Below are positions 37,104 through 51,010 of a stretch of DNA of 64,000 nt, piece after piece. The number at the start of each line of letters is the position of its first letter. The stretch's first letter is position 1. Under the pieces are notes generated by a model. That model made no database searches. It was not told the origin of the DNA and was given only the letters and a program-made list of their open reading frames with translations. A program made the position numbers and the translations under genes. The stretch comes from Siphlonurus alternatus (lineage: Eukaryota; Arthropoda; Insecta; Ephemeroptera; Siphlonuridae): positions 20,578,761 through 20,642,760 of the forward strand of contig OX463784.1 of NCBI GenBank assembly GCA_949825025.1. The letters run 5' to 3'.

Positions 37104-37333
37104 TACACACATAAATAAATGACTACATATACCTGTATTCCTCATTATATAAATTCAATTAATCATTACGTATTTAAAAATTATACTAAGCTTTAAATTT
37201 TACATTTCTTTATATTGTATTTATTAATTTAATAATCATTCATAAGAGACTATAAACAGTTATATGCAAAATGAAGCTAAATATAGTTATTTAAATTGTA
37301 ATTATTTTAAATGATGTTCTTTGAGGCTGGAGA

Positions 37334-37905
37334 TGTACTACATTGGGGAATTCTCCTACATTTATTTTATTTTTTTTTTCAGATGCTCTATGCCTTGAAA
37401 TTAAATGTCCCAAAACAAAAAAGTTTCAATCTTCAAAATTGGAGACAAGGGAATTTTTTAAAAATCTTCCTTCTTTTGAATTTAGCGCCAAAACGTGACG
37501 TAGAAACTGCCTAGCAGGTGTAATTTTCCTGCAATAAATTTATATTTTCGATTATCACTCTTAAAATAAACTGATATTAGAGACAAAACTATTGATACTA
37601 GGGTAGAAAAACCCGCTGATTTCGATCGTGTTACTAAAATTTATAGCCAATCACTCCATGACGCTCAAATTATCATATCAGGCAGTTGTTGTGTGTTAAC
37701 TAGGGAGTTTCTACGTCACAATTTTCAGGTTTGCGCGCGGGTTGCATACTTTGCCCCTATTCTAATAATCCCTTTAGAGTCCCCAAATTTGAGTTTAAAA
37801 AGTTGAAACTTAAGTCAAACTTATTGTTAATATGTACCCTATCATAATATAGTAGTTAAATTAAAATTTGAGTTGTAAAAGAATTCCCCAATATGACATG
37901 TATCC
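37334..37905. mobile_element. Diverged ~570-bp inverted-repeat element
   Basis: The outer match is 'attggggaattct' (left) with 'agaattccccaat' (right). The inner match is 'gtgacgtagaaact' with its complement at about 37706-37720. The middle of each arm is poorly paired. The 67-codon frame at 37311-37514 lies in the left arm and is not supported as a gene. Confidence 0.6.
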
Positions 37906-37909
37906 TAAA

Positions 37910-38490
37910 TATGGAAAAACTGGAATCAATAAAATAAATGAAATGACAGAGTATTCATTAAAGTTAAAGTTTGATAAGCTCAAGTTTATTTTGTGCTTCT
38001 AATCTATCTTCAGTTGACTGCACTAAAAGATTGAATAACAGTCAGGTAGTCAGACACGTAACCTCTTAATGCACTCAAGCTGCATAATCTTATGTAAAAA
38101 CAAACACTCCTACAACGACTTAGAAACTAGGTTAGAGATCAATGGACTACTGTCTATGTTTGTGCAAGACTCAACAACATTAAGATAACTTCTGCTATGT
38201 ATGTTTTGACGTTGAGGAGCTAGTACTTAAAAGGTATTATTAAAAATAGTAAATTTAATAATACACAAGAATTGTCAGATTTCCAGTATAGTTATTATAC
38301 TCTTGGAATAATATATAATTTTTTTTCACAATCTAAAAATTTAAATGCTCTGTTCAAAAAAAAAAAAAAATAAAATACATATTTTAAATGTTTTATAAAT
38401 ATTTATTATAAATAAAAAAACAATTAAAAAGAAAAAAATAATAATCCCATATTATCATTATATTTTATAATTATATTATATTATATTTTA
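37910..38490. other. AT-rich DNA, no gene seen
   Basis: Nothing recognised. It ends in AT runs that abut a truncated MITE. Confidence 0.55.
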
Positions 38491-38493
38491 TAA

Positions 38494-38745
38494 TGAATTT
38501 TTTCAGATTTTTCTGAGACCGGGAAGTATTTTTAAAAAATTATTGAAAGTCCTTTTTGTGACGTCACGGGCGTTAATGTCCTATCCTTTTCTTAAGGAGA
38601 GGCGCCTCGTGACGTCATCAAAATGGACTCAATATTTTTTAAAAAATACTTCCCGGTCTCAGAAAAATCTGAAAAAATTCAGAGTAGCATATTTTTGCAC
38701 CCTCTATCCATTTCTGCAATAAAAAATTTTGAGATCGGTACTCCA
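38494..38745. mobile_element. ~314-bp foldback MITE family, copy 2, left tip truncated
   Basis: The left arm starts abruptly at 'gaattttttcagatttttct'. The right arm is complete to GAGATCGGTACTCCA. The core has GTGACGTCACGGGCG and GTGACGTCATC around 'ccttttcttaaggag'. Confidence 0.88.
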
Positions 38746-38749
38746 TACT

Positions 38750-41390
38750 ATTGTTTCACGTTCATACTATAATATTCACATTAAAATTGTATTGAAATTT
38801 TTATATAATGGATTTATTTTAATATAACATTCTGACTGCCAGACACCGGTCACGATATTCTTAACATTTTTTTGATGCATTATTAAAATCAAAAGCAATA
38901 TTATTATTTTTCTAATTAGATTTTATATGAGTTTTTCCATATATTGTTCCATGCTATCTTTTAAATTATGAAATTTTTCTCTTTATAAATAAATGTTTTA
39001 TCACAGTTTATATTTGGATCAAAAACTAATTGGAATACCTCTTCTAAAATTCCATTTTCAAGGCTTCAGTGCGAGTGTCAAATTTATAAACGAGATTTGT
39101 AAGGTGAGAAAAAGAAAGAAAGAGATTGACATTGATTTGAAAATTCCTGGCAGGTACAAAGTAAAGAAAACGACGCTTTCTTGTTTTCGCTTGAAAGTGA
39201 GAGAATAGCGTGTCTTTTTTTAGACTCAAGGGAAAAAGAAAGTAAAAGAAATTCAAAGCTTTTCGCTGACTTTGGCGTCACAGAAAATGTCAACTTCTAA
39301 CAAAGAAAGAATGTTTCAATTCAAAATTCTATGGTACAAAAAATAAAAATTGGTTTTATTTTGGTAAAGGTCAATATGATTTAAATGTAATATCTAGTTT
39401 CAAAGGTTATGTGATTTTCAAAATCTCATGGGTATTGAATATAATGGAATTTATTGGTTTTAAATTTAATATCAATTCCAAATTATATGTTTTATTAAAT
39501 TATTATTATAATTATTTTTATTTTATTAAAAAAATATCTTTAGATTTATTAATTATTAATTTAATTAAAATTCACATTTCGTGTTTTAATTTACTAAATT
39601 GGTCAAGAAAATTACGTTTTAAATGTGATTTTTACTATGCATTACACAGAAAGTTTAGAAAAATTGAACGATTTTTGTTCTACATATTCACATATTCTGA
39701 ATACTTTTTTATTCTCAATGGCAATTATTAAGTATGCGGGAACTTTTTATTAGTGTTCCAGTATTATTTACTATAATAATATGTTAAAAATGATTCTACT
39801 TACAATGAGAACCAATAGAAAATTAAAAGTTATGCGTACTTTCGAGTTGTATTATTTTAACTATCAATATTATGTTAATAATAAAATAAAGTTTATTTTT
39901 CATTAAATTGCTACAATATTATTTTAAGGATTTGTATATTTTACTTCAACATTATAACAGTAGAAAGGCAAACCAAGTCGATGTTTTTACAAACAAATAA
40001 AAACTAATTTTAAAATTTGTTTGTTGTTTCTTTAGTTATCTTGATTTAGGATTATATCGTAGCAGAAATGGGATGAAATGAAGCATGTGGATTTTAAAAT
40101 AAAAAAAATTCAAAAGTTTCTTTTTTTTTTCTTTTTTTTTTTTTTTTTGTTAGAAAATTAAATTAAATTTAGGAGATATTATAAAGTGTTTCAGTTTGAA
40201 TTATTTATAAAGGTTCAAATTATTTTTAAAAAAAAAAATAATACATTTACGCCTTGTAAGTATGCAAATAGTACTGCACGCATATTTAAACTCCCACTGT
40301 ATGCACATAACCACTTATACACCATATAATTTACACCAGTTTGTCTATACGTATATACATAATACATTTAAACTAGTTTTATATACCTACAGTGAGTGAA
40401 GTCGATATAAACATTGCAGACACTCAACTACAATTATGTATGTTATTTTTTATATGGACACGATTCACGAAGCAGGAAAATAAACTGGGAGTTTCTCTCT
40501 ACTTTAGTGCATGTAAATTTTTTCATTTACTTAGGCTGACTCTAACCATGATTATCTTCTTTTATTTATAATATTACTTTATTTTAAAAGTATAATTATA
40601 CACTTTTATAAATATACTGTCTCATAACCAATGTAAATTGCATGTACTCGCTATATAATGAATACGCTTGTTTAGAGCCTTTAATAGAACTTAATGTTAA
40701 AAGTATTGGCTTAACAGATACGTTTTTAATTAATTTAAATTTTAAATAAAATAAACATTCCTTGTAATGTATTATAATAACTTAATACTATAATAAACTC
40801 AAAACTATTTAATTTTTTATGTGAAATGTTCAACTTTAATAATGTGACTCCTTTTTGTATTGAGTGTATAAGAAAAGTATATATTGGCGTGATTTTATTT
40901 GACCTGTATAGAAAATGTTACAAAAAAAAAATCAAGTTTCTATAACATTTTATGTTATTCCAAATCACGTCACGTTCTTCCTAAAACGTCTCAAGATTTA
41001 GTTTCTCTACCATTTAACTAGCGAAGTTTTAGTTCATTTTTTACTTTGTAACATAAGAAATGCAACCTTATAAACATTTGAAGTGTAACTGGAGACAGTT
41101 TATCTATCTTGCTGAAGCAACATTGTAACAGCTTTACGGTGAATTAACTATACAACTGCAGAAACCATTCATATAAGTATTACAATGCTATAGTGTTGAA
41201 TTTAGAAGTTATTCTGGCAAGCTAGTTAAAGTAATTGTATCAGTTTTGTTATGAATAGTATGCGAATTACAAATAATATTATAATAAACAAAATAAATGC
41301 TTTTTTATGTTTATGGTGGTTCAATGGTATCATCTTATAATGCAATGTAGGCAGCAATTTTTTAAGTACTTTAAGAGTAAAAATATACAA
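38750..41390. other. AT-rich DNA with a solitary MITE tip
   Basis: No coding region is supported. The purine-rich stretch at 39090-39260 yields three overlapping short frames with no recognisable product. A poly(T) tract lies at about 40122-40149. At 40453-40475, TGGACACGATTCACGAAGCA matches the tip of the 4201-4356 MITE without a partner. Confidence 0.55.
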
Positions 41391-41393
41391 CAA

Positions 41394-41727
41394 TGAACAA
41401 CATACATGAAAAAAATTTATTGCAGAAATGAATAGATGGTACCAAATTATGCTACTCTGAATTTTTTCAGATTTTTTTGAAACCCGGAACTATTTTTAAA
41501 TAATTATTGAAAGTCCTGTGATTTCAGTTGGCACCCCTGCAGCCTTAATAAAAAGGATAGAGACTGGACGCCTATTGTCGCCTCCAGGGGGCGTGGCCGC
41601 ACTTTCAATAATTATTTAAAAATAGTTCTGGGTTTCAAAAAATATCTAAAAGAATTCAGAGTAGCATAATTTGGTACCCTCTATTCATTTCTGCAATAAA
41701 AAAATTTCATGTATAGTATGTTGTCCA
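41394..41727. mobile_element. ~314-bp foldback MITE family, copy 3, variant core
   Basis: Arms match the family ('gcagaaatgaatagatggta', 'atgctactctga'). The core differs, with CACCCCTGCAG on one side and 'gggggcgtggccgcac' on the other, and lacks GACGTCAC. Tips are TGAACAACATAC and complement. The right tip has four extra bases (TATA). Confidence 0.88.
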
Positions 41728-41729
41728 TT

Positions 41730-43550
41730 GCAATACATAATTGGAGATTCTTTATCCAAAAATACAACAAAGAATAATGAAAATACAACGCTAATTCTAG
41801 AGATAAGGATTAGTTATGGTTTACTAACATTAACTTCGTTTAACTAACATTAAATTTACCTAAAGTTGATTGAAGTTATTTTAACTTACCAGACTTGTAC
41901 ATGTTGTTTCATCTTTATTATTACTGTTGATGAACTGCAAGTACTACTTTGACCTCGTGGGAATATTTGATATAACATGGAGTGTATACAAAGTGGCGGT
42001 CGATCAATGTGGAAATAACATGAGGTAGCTACCAATGTTGAAGTAAGTATAACTTTAATGCAGTTAACGTTTGTTTTGTAATGTTATAACATTATAAGAT
42101 AGTTTGTCTAGAATTTTTGTTAGAGTTTCTAACCCAAGGTAAAGATGTTATAATGTTATAATGCAAACAGCTTTTGTAAATTTTTGGTATATTTAAGCTT
42201 GTAAAATACTACTGAAAACATTATCTAAGTTATAAAATGTCCTAGTAAGGTGTAACGTTTTACATTAATGAAGCCATTGATTAATTACTACTTTTGTATT
42301 ATCATTTAATAGACTAAATTAATATTTTGAAACAGTTGTTTTTATTGTATATGGGATATTTAAGGATGGTTGTATTTTTACTATTTTATATTATTCTTTT
42401 ATGTATTTAGGTAGTTCCAAATGCATGCAATGAGCACCTGACATTGTTCAGTACTTTGTATAGTACTTTGTAAATTTTTATGATGAAAGAAATATTATTG
42501 TTTTCACAAGTTTAAAGTTAGGCCTATAGAAAAATTAATCATTTTTATTTTCATAAATTCCATGTTTGTTCTACAGGTTGCATAATACTAATTGCTACAG
42601 GGGTAAATGAACAAATTCTTTAAAATAAAACCAACACTTTTTTTTCTATTTACCTGTTTACGTAATTTTATAAACCCTGTTCAGAGTACACCTTGCCCCC
42701 ACTTTCTTAATCCATCTCAGAGGGTGGTGTAGAAAGAACAGTGCAGATTACGTCACGTTTTTTTGTTTGTAAATTGCTTGGAGTAAACCGAACAAGGCTA
42801 TCCATTTTATTAATTTCAGAAACTTAAAGATATTTTTCAGTAGGTATTATACTTTAATAATCATAATATATAATTTTGTTATACAAATAAATAATAATGA
42901 CTATGATGATTACCACTTATTTACAATAAATTCTTTCTTCATTCAAGACGACAGCAATACTGAATACCAAACTAGATATGTAATTAATGTAACATATACT
43001 GTATATTATGTATAATATATAACATAAAGTAAATAATACACGTATAATATTAATAATCTCATTTTATTCACCTCCTATCAATGTTAGAAATTTTAACTTT
43101 TTTGAATTACTTTTATTTCAAATCACAATGTTTAATATTTTAGCCAATGTTTGTAATTTTATTGCAAATTATTGCTAATTATTATAAAATGAAAATTTAA
43201 TGTCCTTCAACCGTGAAAGTCCCGATCATGTAAAATTTTCTTTGAGATTTATTTACATATTTTAAAAATCATGCGTTGAGTATAGCGAGGGTGGACTAGC
43301 TGTAAGATAATTTCACGTTTCTAAAATTATTACAGTAAAGAATTATGACACATGTACATGGTTTATGTGCACATTGCATTTCTGTATGAATCATAAACTA
43401 AATATAATTTAATTATTTTTGCTGCATCAACTCGTTCTAATTTAATTATTTTAATAATCATTTTATAACCAATTGAAATCTTTCATCTTTTTAGAGTTTC
43501 AAACTGTTAATTTTCTCAAACATTTTAATTCTTAAGATTTTTTTTTGTTC
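41730..43550. other. AT-rich DNA, no gene seen
   Basis: No exon or repeat family recognised. Confidence 0.55.
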
Positions 43551-43920
43551 AATTTTTTTTTTTTTTTTTTTTTTTTGCTTCTCAACTGAACCCTACTATA
43601 GGGTACTGGCCACAATTAAGTGACTGAATTTAACCTCCCGGCTCTTCGTAGACCCTACTATTGTGGGTCCCTTCTAAACCGGGGCGGCCATGGCCTAACC
43701 AATCCATCCCAGCATTCGCCTGGTTGTAACTGAGGAAACCATGGAAACCTCAGTCAGGATGGTTGGTAATTGATGGAGGATGCCATCAATCACCTCCCGG
43801 ATACACGAGTGGGTGTTCTTTAGCAACCGCCACTTGTGAAAAGTTTGGCGGTGCATGGCTGGGATCGAACTCACGACCATCCGATTACGAATCAGAGGCG
43901 TATACCACTGTTCAATTTAG
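43551..43920 (-). mobile_element. tRNA-headed SINE with poly(A) tail, minus strand
   Basis: On the minus strand the head (43915-43850) reads GTGGTATACGCCTCTGATTC, then GTAATCGGATGGTCGTGAG and TTCGATCCCAG. This gives A-box-like and B-box-like promoter parts and a 5-bp anticodon stem with loop TTCGTAA (anticodon CGT, tRNA-Thr-like). The tail ('ctgaggtttccatggtttcc', 'gggatggattggttaggcca', 'tggccgccccggttt') is shared with the 5S-headed SINE at 2621. It ends in poly(A) (poly(T) at 43553-43576 on the plus strand). Frames at 43695-44024 are artefacts. Confidence 0.9.
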
Positions 43921-44983
<1,063 letters not shown>

Positions 44984-45133
44984 CAAAAAGTAATTTCAAA
45001 GTTAACTCTACAAGATTGAGAGCTTGCTTTTAGAAGTGATCTAAGAGACTCAATGCCTTCTCTACATCTTATTGTTAACAGTATTGTATTGAAGTAGCAT
45101 TGTCCGAGCATCGGTAAAAAAGGAGTCATTAAG

Positions 45134-45210
45134 ATTTCCGTAGATTAGTTGGTAAAGCTTTCGGTTTGCATGCTTCAGAAACCCCGGGTTGAAAGCCAGA
45201 TAGTGACTTC
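45134..45210 (+). pseudogene. tRNA-Ala(TGC)-like relic
   Basis: It reads TCCGTAGATTAGTTGGTAAA, then GCTTTCGGTTTGCATGCTTC, then AGAAACCCCGGGTTGAAAGC. This parallels tRNA-Ala(TGC): an A-box (TAGATTAGTTGG), a TTTGCATGC anticodon region, and a degenerate B-box (GGGTTGAAAGCC where GGTTCGAATCC is usual). The anticodon and acceptor stems do not pair cleanly, so it is a pseudogene or a SINE head, not a working tRNA. Confidence 0.6.
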
Positions 45211-46045
45211 CCTTTAACTTTTAGACTTTCATATATAATTTATTAACAAATAAATATAAATATTTGAAAGCAATATCAAAATTTCAAGCGTTACACGTTC
45301 ACTGCAGACGTATAATAATATATTATATATATAATTGTGTAGAAAAAAATTATATTTATTATTTCATGCTTACAACATCATATAATTATTATTATAATTT
45401 TATACAGTAGATACGCACAGCTTCTTCATTGCCTTTGGATAAGTTGTTACAATAAACTTATAATAATATATATGTGACTATAACTGCTGGAAAAAAATTA
45501 TCAGACAGAGCAAAAAATGCAAGTTTCAGATTTTTAAATACAACAAATTATAACTAAATCTACAAACTTGTAGACAATTCCCCGTTAATAATTTTAAAAA
45601 AAATCATTATTTACACTTAACTAAACTATACATTTTCAGTGAAAAAATTTTGTTAGTATCAAATCAACAAAATATTTTAATGAAATTTAGCTTTAAAGAT
45701 TAATGTAAATTAATAATTTTAATTTTTAATATATAATAAAAAAGCAAGAATACCATTGCAATATCTAAAGTGGTCTTCGCTAAAGTGTTCATTAGATTTG
45801 GCTACCCTATCCATAATAAATTTCATATGTTGCCATAATTGCCCTTTTGCACCTTTTTACAGTATATGATCACTATCTATTTATATACCGTATATCAACC
45901 TCAGGCAAGAACATTAATGAATGACAGTTAATAAAGACTGTAGGCGTATTTAGCTATCAATATACTCTCATCGTATATAACTCCATTAGATTTATGTTGA
46001 AGTTTTCAAGGCTTCACATCCCATATACTGAAATCTCTGTGCGGG

Positions 46046-46280
<235 letters not shown>

Positions 46281-47435
46281 ACCTGCCGCTGCGTGGGACC
46301 AGCCTGTAATCAGATCTAGCAATTCCAGCAGGCAAGTACGTCATAAAGATTAGCACGGCCCTCGCATCTTGTATGACATATCCATCAAAGTATGACGTAC
46401 TGCGTGATAACTAGTGACGTAAAACTGATTACAATTACCTTGATAAACTGTCTGATATTTTTATTGTAGATAACTTTCACTTTTATTTTCCTTATGTAGA
46501 GTATAAAAATAACCTAAAATTATATTTTTTTCATTAAATACTATATTAGTAATAGTTCAGTATTAATTATTATTTTTTATCTAACTTAAATACGATTCTT
46601 TCTAATTTTAGTAATCTTTAGTTATTTTAGCTATATATAAACTCTTTAGGTTTATTGTGTATCTTTATGTAATATGTCTTATAATATATTTTCTGTTTAC
46701 GAATAAACAAATTTAAAAAATATATAAATTAATATTTATTTATTTTATAGTAAACTTTACTGGGATGAGAAGGGATTTAGAGTAATTTTTATAACAAAAA
46801 TTGCATTTATTACTTCATTAGTTATTATAAGTTTGATTAATTATAATTATTTATATTTGCGATTGTAGATTGCGATTGTATGATACAAAATCACTTTTCT
46901 GATTAAAGTACATTATCTAAAATATTTCTCATAATCATTTAAATTCAATGAAATTGAAAATATTATCCTGTGGAATTATTTCACCAAAAGATTAGACAAC
47001 TGTCTTATCAACCATTGGGCCTTCAATAATTTATTGCATTTTCAACGTAAATTTATTTCATTATACATGTGATAATATATAAAATATGAACTACTCTATT
47101 CCTCCACAAGTTGTCTAACTTTGCAGTGAAATTATTTTACATAATAGCAGATACATTTAAATCATTTCAATGTACAACACTCCCAAACTAAATTTCAAAC
47201 AAACTTGATACTCTACAATATATCTTATAGTTTTAAACAAAACGCTACTTAAATTAGAGCTAGTAGTATAACTAAAGATGCTCTAAGTTTAAGTGCGTAC
47301 AACTTAAGTGCGTATAGTGCGTGCTTTCAGGCTATATTTTAACATGTCACTATACACTCTAGACTTGTGAGTGAGGGTGCTAACAACACACTTGAAGTTT
47401 TAGGGGTAGGAGGTTGAAAACGGGATCGTAAGGAA
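46281..47435. other. AT-rich DNA, no gene seen
   Basis: The first ~100 bp are of mixed composition; the rest is AT-rich. No gene, exon or repeat family recognised. Confidence 0.5.
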
Positions 47436-47872
47436 GAATCCGACTAAGGTGGATTTACATTGGTGATTTTCAGCTTGCGAGGCAAATAATACGCACTTGC
47501 TATAATTTCCATTGGTGGTCATATTTGGCGATTAAAGGTGGATTTTCATGAGCGACAACGGCGATGCGACGCGATTTTAACGTACAAGCTGTAAAATCCT
47601 ATGCGCCAAGCGAATTCGCTAAATATCGCGATAATTTTACGATTTTTCTTTGAATCGTTAAATATGGCCACCAATGGATGTTACAGCAAATTGAGTTTTA
47701 TTCGCGTCGTGTCGCAGGCTGGAAATCGCTCATGAAAATCCACCTTAAAAAGAGCATCGGAATTCCACGAGCTATTCCACCATCGCGGTGAATTCGCTTA
47801 TGAATGGATTTCACAGCCTGTAAGAAAAAATCACGTCGGATCACCGTTGTCACTAGTGTAAATTAGCCTTTA
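47436..47872. mobile_element. Outer MITE containing a second MITE
   Basis: The left end 'aaggtggatttacattggtg' pairs with the right end 'cactagtgtaaattagcctt'. A complete second element at 47536-47745 sits between the arms, so this is a nested insertion of one inverted-repeat element into a similar one. Confidence 0.6.
47532..47748. mobile_element. Inner MITE, ~210 bp
   Basis: Ends are AGGTGGATTTTCATGAGCGA and its exact complement TCGCTCATGAAAATCCACCT, flanked by TTAA-like sequence (TTAA on the left, TTAAAA at the right edge). Subterminal GCGACGCGA-type motifs are mirrored as 'cgcgtcgtgtcgc'. Confidence 0.82.
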
Positions 47873-48518
47873 CTATTCAATGCGTTTACATTATTAAACT
47901 TTATTTACAGAAATACGTACTTCAAAAAGTTTTAGACGTCTCTTTGATTATACAAATGAATGTAATTACAAGATTCTATATATAAGAAAATATTCAATAA
48001 CAGAGATAATTAATTAAGAAATTTGTAAAGCTTTATATAGAATGATTTTAGATGAGTAGATTTTGAAAGCAATTACTAAAATTCAATTCACACTTGAACT
48101 AATAAAATTTTCTCTTGATCAACTGCGTAGTTTGAGATCTCAAGATCAAAGAAAATATATTTTTTCTGATTTGCATTGTTAAAATATTATTAATCATTCA
48201 AAAAAACATCAATATTTTCAAGTCAATACATATTTGGCATTACTTTGTAATTATTTGATTATATTTATTTTGTATTTAAAATGATAATCGTTATAAAAAA
48301 ATATAATATGAAAATAATTTTGTCAACCTTTACTAAAAATATATTATAAATATATTTCAAAACGATTTAAAATAAAAATTTATTTTATTAAATTATTAAT
48401 TTATCTTTTAATAAATTATTATTAACCTTTGAATTTCAACTCAAAGTTAACGCCAAATTTGACAAAGTTGTGAGTTCAAAAAATAAATTTTCCATAATAT
48501 AATAATAATATGACACAA

Positions 48519-48832
48519 TGGAGTATTGTCCTCAATTTTTTTATTGCAGAAATGGATAGAGGGTGCAAAGTTATGCTACCCTGATTTTTTTCAGATTTTT
48601 TAGAGCCCGGGAACTATTTTTAAAAAATTATTGAAAGTTATTTTTGTGACGTCACGAGACGCCGCTCCTTAAGAAAAGATAGGACTTGTCGCCGCGTGAC
48701 GTCACAAAAAGGACTTTCAATAATTTTTTAAAAATAGTTCCCGGGCTCTAAAAAATCTGAAAAAAATCAGGGTAGCATAACTTTGCACGCTCTATCCATT
48801 TCTGCAATAAAAAAATTGAGGACAATACTCCA
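48519..48832. mobile_element. ~314-bp foldback MITE family, copy 4, near-perfect
   Basis: Tips are TGGAGTATTGTCCTCAA and exact complement. The arms are almost identical to each other. The core has GTGACGTCACGAG and GTGACGTCAC around a ~40-bp centre. It is the same length as the copy at 31909. Confidence 0.93.
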
Positions 48833-49603
48833 TTTCTCACAATTAAATAAGATATTGTCCGAGTGTATAATATAACATGCAAGAAGACTTTTAACTCCTT
48901 TGACATTGATATTTTTTTATTTATAAATGATGTGGAATATAAAAATCATTAGAATAAATTTTAAAAAAATATTCATTGAACAGTTAAAAGTTAACAGTGA
49001 AAAAAACAATTGAGATTTTTTGTAATATTACATTCTTATTTTCTACATTAAAATTTTAATAAACCACAGACATGTGTTTTAAAGTAGTTTATTTTATTCT
49101 CAACTTACAAGTTAGTTTATAATATATTCATAAAAAGTTGTCAATTCAAAACATTCATTTTGTACATTCATAATTAGCCAAACGTTTAACAACTGTATAT
49201 AGAGAGATGAAGCACTGATGATAGAATAAAGAGGATGGTTTACTTTGGAGTCAGAGTTGTATCCTAGTGACGTCATCTCGTCATGTTTAACGAGCTTATT
49301 TTAATGTCCAGGTACTCTAAACTGGTTAACGGTATAAGCTGTTGTCTTAAATGGCATGCTATTACGAAGTTTGACGAAAATAGCCGAAGACTGTACTTCA
49401 ATTTACTGTTCTAAGCCATCCTTCCCAAGTTATTATCCTTGAAGATGAGAAGCTAATGAGATATATACATCAGAGAAGACGTTCTTTGAAATTACCTGCT
49501 AATTACAAGAATGTTCTACTTTAAGAAATGTTTCTTATTTGGCTTTCGGCCTTTTCAAAATGATGAGATTTTATATTCAAATTAAAATTTTATTCTTTAT
49601 TTA

Positions 49604-49609
<6 letters not shown>

Positions 49610-49673
<64 letters not shown>
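49610..49673. repeat. (CT)n microsatellite, 64 bp
   Basis: About 32 uninterrupted CT units. Confidence 0.97.
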
Positions 49674-49675
<2 letters not shown>

Positions 49676-50016
49676 GCATGTACTCTCATTCATAAAGTTT
49701 GCAAATGAAAAAAAAAAAAAAACTTTTTTACATTATGACTTATAATTAACCTCGCAAAAAACGTATAAAGTTCATCAAGAAATTCCCTTGAATAACAATC
49801 ATTAATTGCCAGTAAAAAGTGCCATATTCTCTCTTTTTCGTAACGTGGTAAGAATATGAAATAAATAAGTTACTAAAGTCGTAAAAAATTGATATAATTC
49901 AAATATTTTTCTTAATATTAAAGGACATATATATTATATCACGTCAAAACTAAATTGTATATTTCAGTGGGCTGCAGCATAACATTAGGACATTTTCTGA
50001 GTTAACATAAATCTAA

Positions 50017-50303
50017 TGGAGTATCGACCACAATTTTTTTTATTACAGAAATGAATAGAGGGTGCAAAGTTATGCTACCCTGATTTTTTTCAGATTTTTT
50101 AGAGCCCGGGAACTATTTTTAAAAAATTATTGAAAGTCCATTTACTGACGTCACGAGGCGCATCTCCTTCAGAAAAAGGACTTTCAATAATTTTTTAAAA
50201 ATATTTCCAGGGCTGCAAAAAAATGTAAACAAAAAATCAGTGTAGCATAACTTTGCACCCTCTATCCATTTCTGCAATAAAAAATATTGAGGTCGATGCT
50301 CCA
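50017..50303. mobile_element. ~314-bp foldback MITE family, copy 5, core deletion
   Basis: Tips are TGGAGTATCGACCACAA and near complement. The second GACGTCAC half-core is deleted, so the element is 287 bp long. The minus-strand frame at 50119-50304 is an artefact of the arms. Confidence 0.9.
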
Positions 50304-50879
50304 TTGTTTTTTTAAGGGGGCACTAAAAATATTCTTTAAAATAAGATTTTTATTGGATTTGTTTGAAATATAATAATTAAACATGTAATCATAAAATTAC
50401 TAAATAGTATCTGTCATTCAAATTAGTATGAAATTATTTTTGTCAGCATCAGTGCTAAAAAAAAGAGGCTATAATTGTTTGAATTGTATGTTATTATAGT
50501 ATGTTGACCATTTTGTATTTATTTACCAAGCTCTTGCTAGAGAAGCTATTAAAAAATTACTATATGATACATTTTATAATAATGTAACAACATTCGGAAG
50601 AATGACAAGTAAAAATACAAAATAAGAATATTGAAACAATTATTCGATAACCATTTGTCTTGATAATTAATTAAAAAATAATTAACTCTTTAAAACTCAG
50701 AGAAAATTCATAAAATATAATCTGTAATTAAAAAAATACATTACTTGTATAAAACAAATTTATTATTTTTTAATAATATACTTTTCTAACTTATATTCTT
50801 CTATTAAGTAAATTAAAAACATACAAAGTTAATTTGCAGTAATAATAAGTACGATCGCTTTCTTCTTGAAGTTCACTAA

Positions 50880-51010
50880 ACTGCTGTCAGGCCGCCACTT
50901 GAACAAGACGCAACAACTGATCTCTGTTGGCGCCGCGGCGCCAGCCTCGCAGTTTCTGGCGCCATGCCAACTCGGGCAGTGGGGCGTCCCGTCGTAATGG
51001 TTTGTATGCG
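50880..51010. promoter_or_regulatory. GC-rich CpG-dense island, possible promoter or first exon
   Basis: A sharp GC-rich block in AT-rich surroundings. It contains the perfect palindrome GGCGCCGCGGCGCC (about 50930-50943) and a second GGCGCC at 50958. On the plus strand an ATG at 50964 opens a 27-codon frame with a possible GTAATG donor after ten codons. The minus strand also has an ATG frame of 29 codons. Composition and isolation fit a promoter or 5' exon. There is no direct proof of transcription or of strand. Confidence 0.35.

Noticed and set aside
37311..37514. 67-codon frame
   Set aside because: It lies mainly in the left arm of an old inverted-repeat element and has AT-driven composition.
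38993..39293. Three overlapping frames on both strands
   Set aside because: A purine-rich stretch leaves several frames open by chance. There is no start context, splice signal or motif.
43850..43915. A functional tRNA gene on the minus strand
   Set aside because: The promoter boxes and anticodon arm are recognisable, but the sequence runs into a SINE body and poly(A) tail and the acceptor stem is missing.
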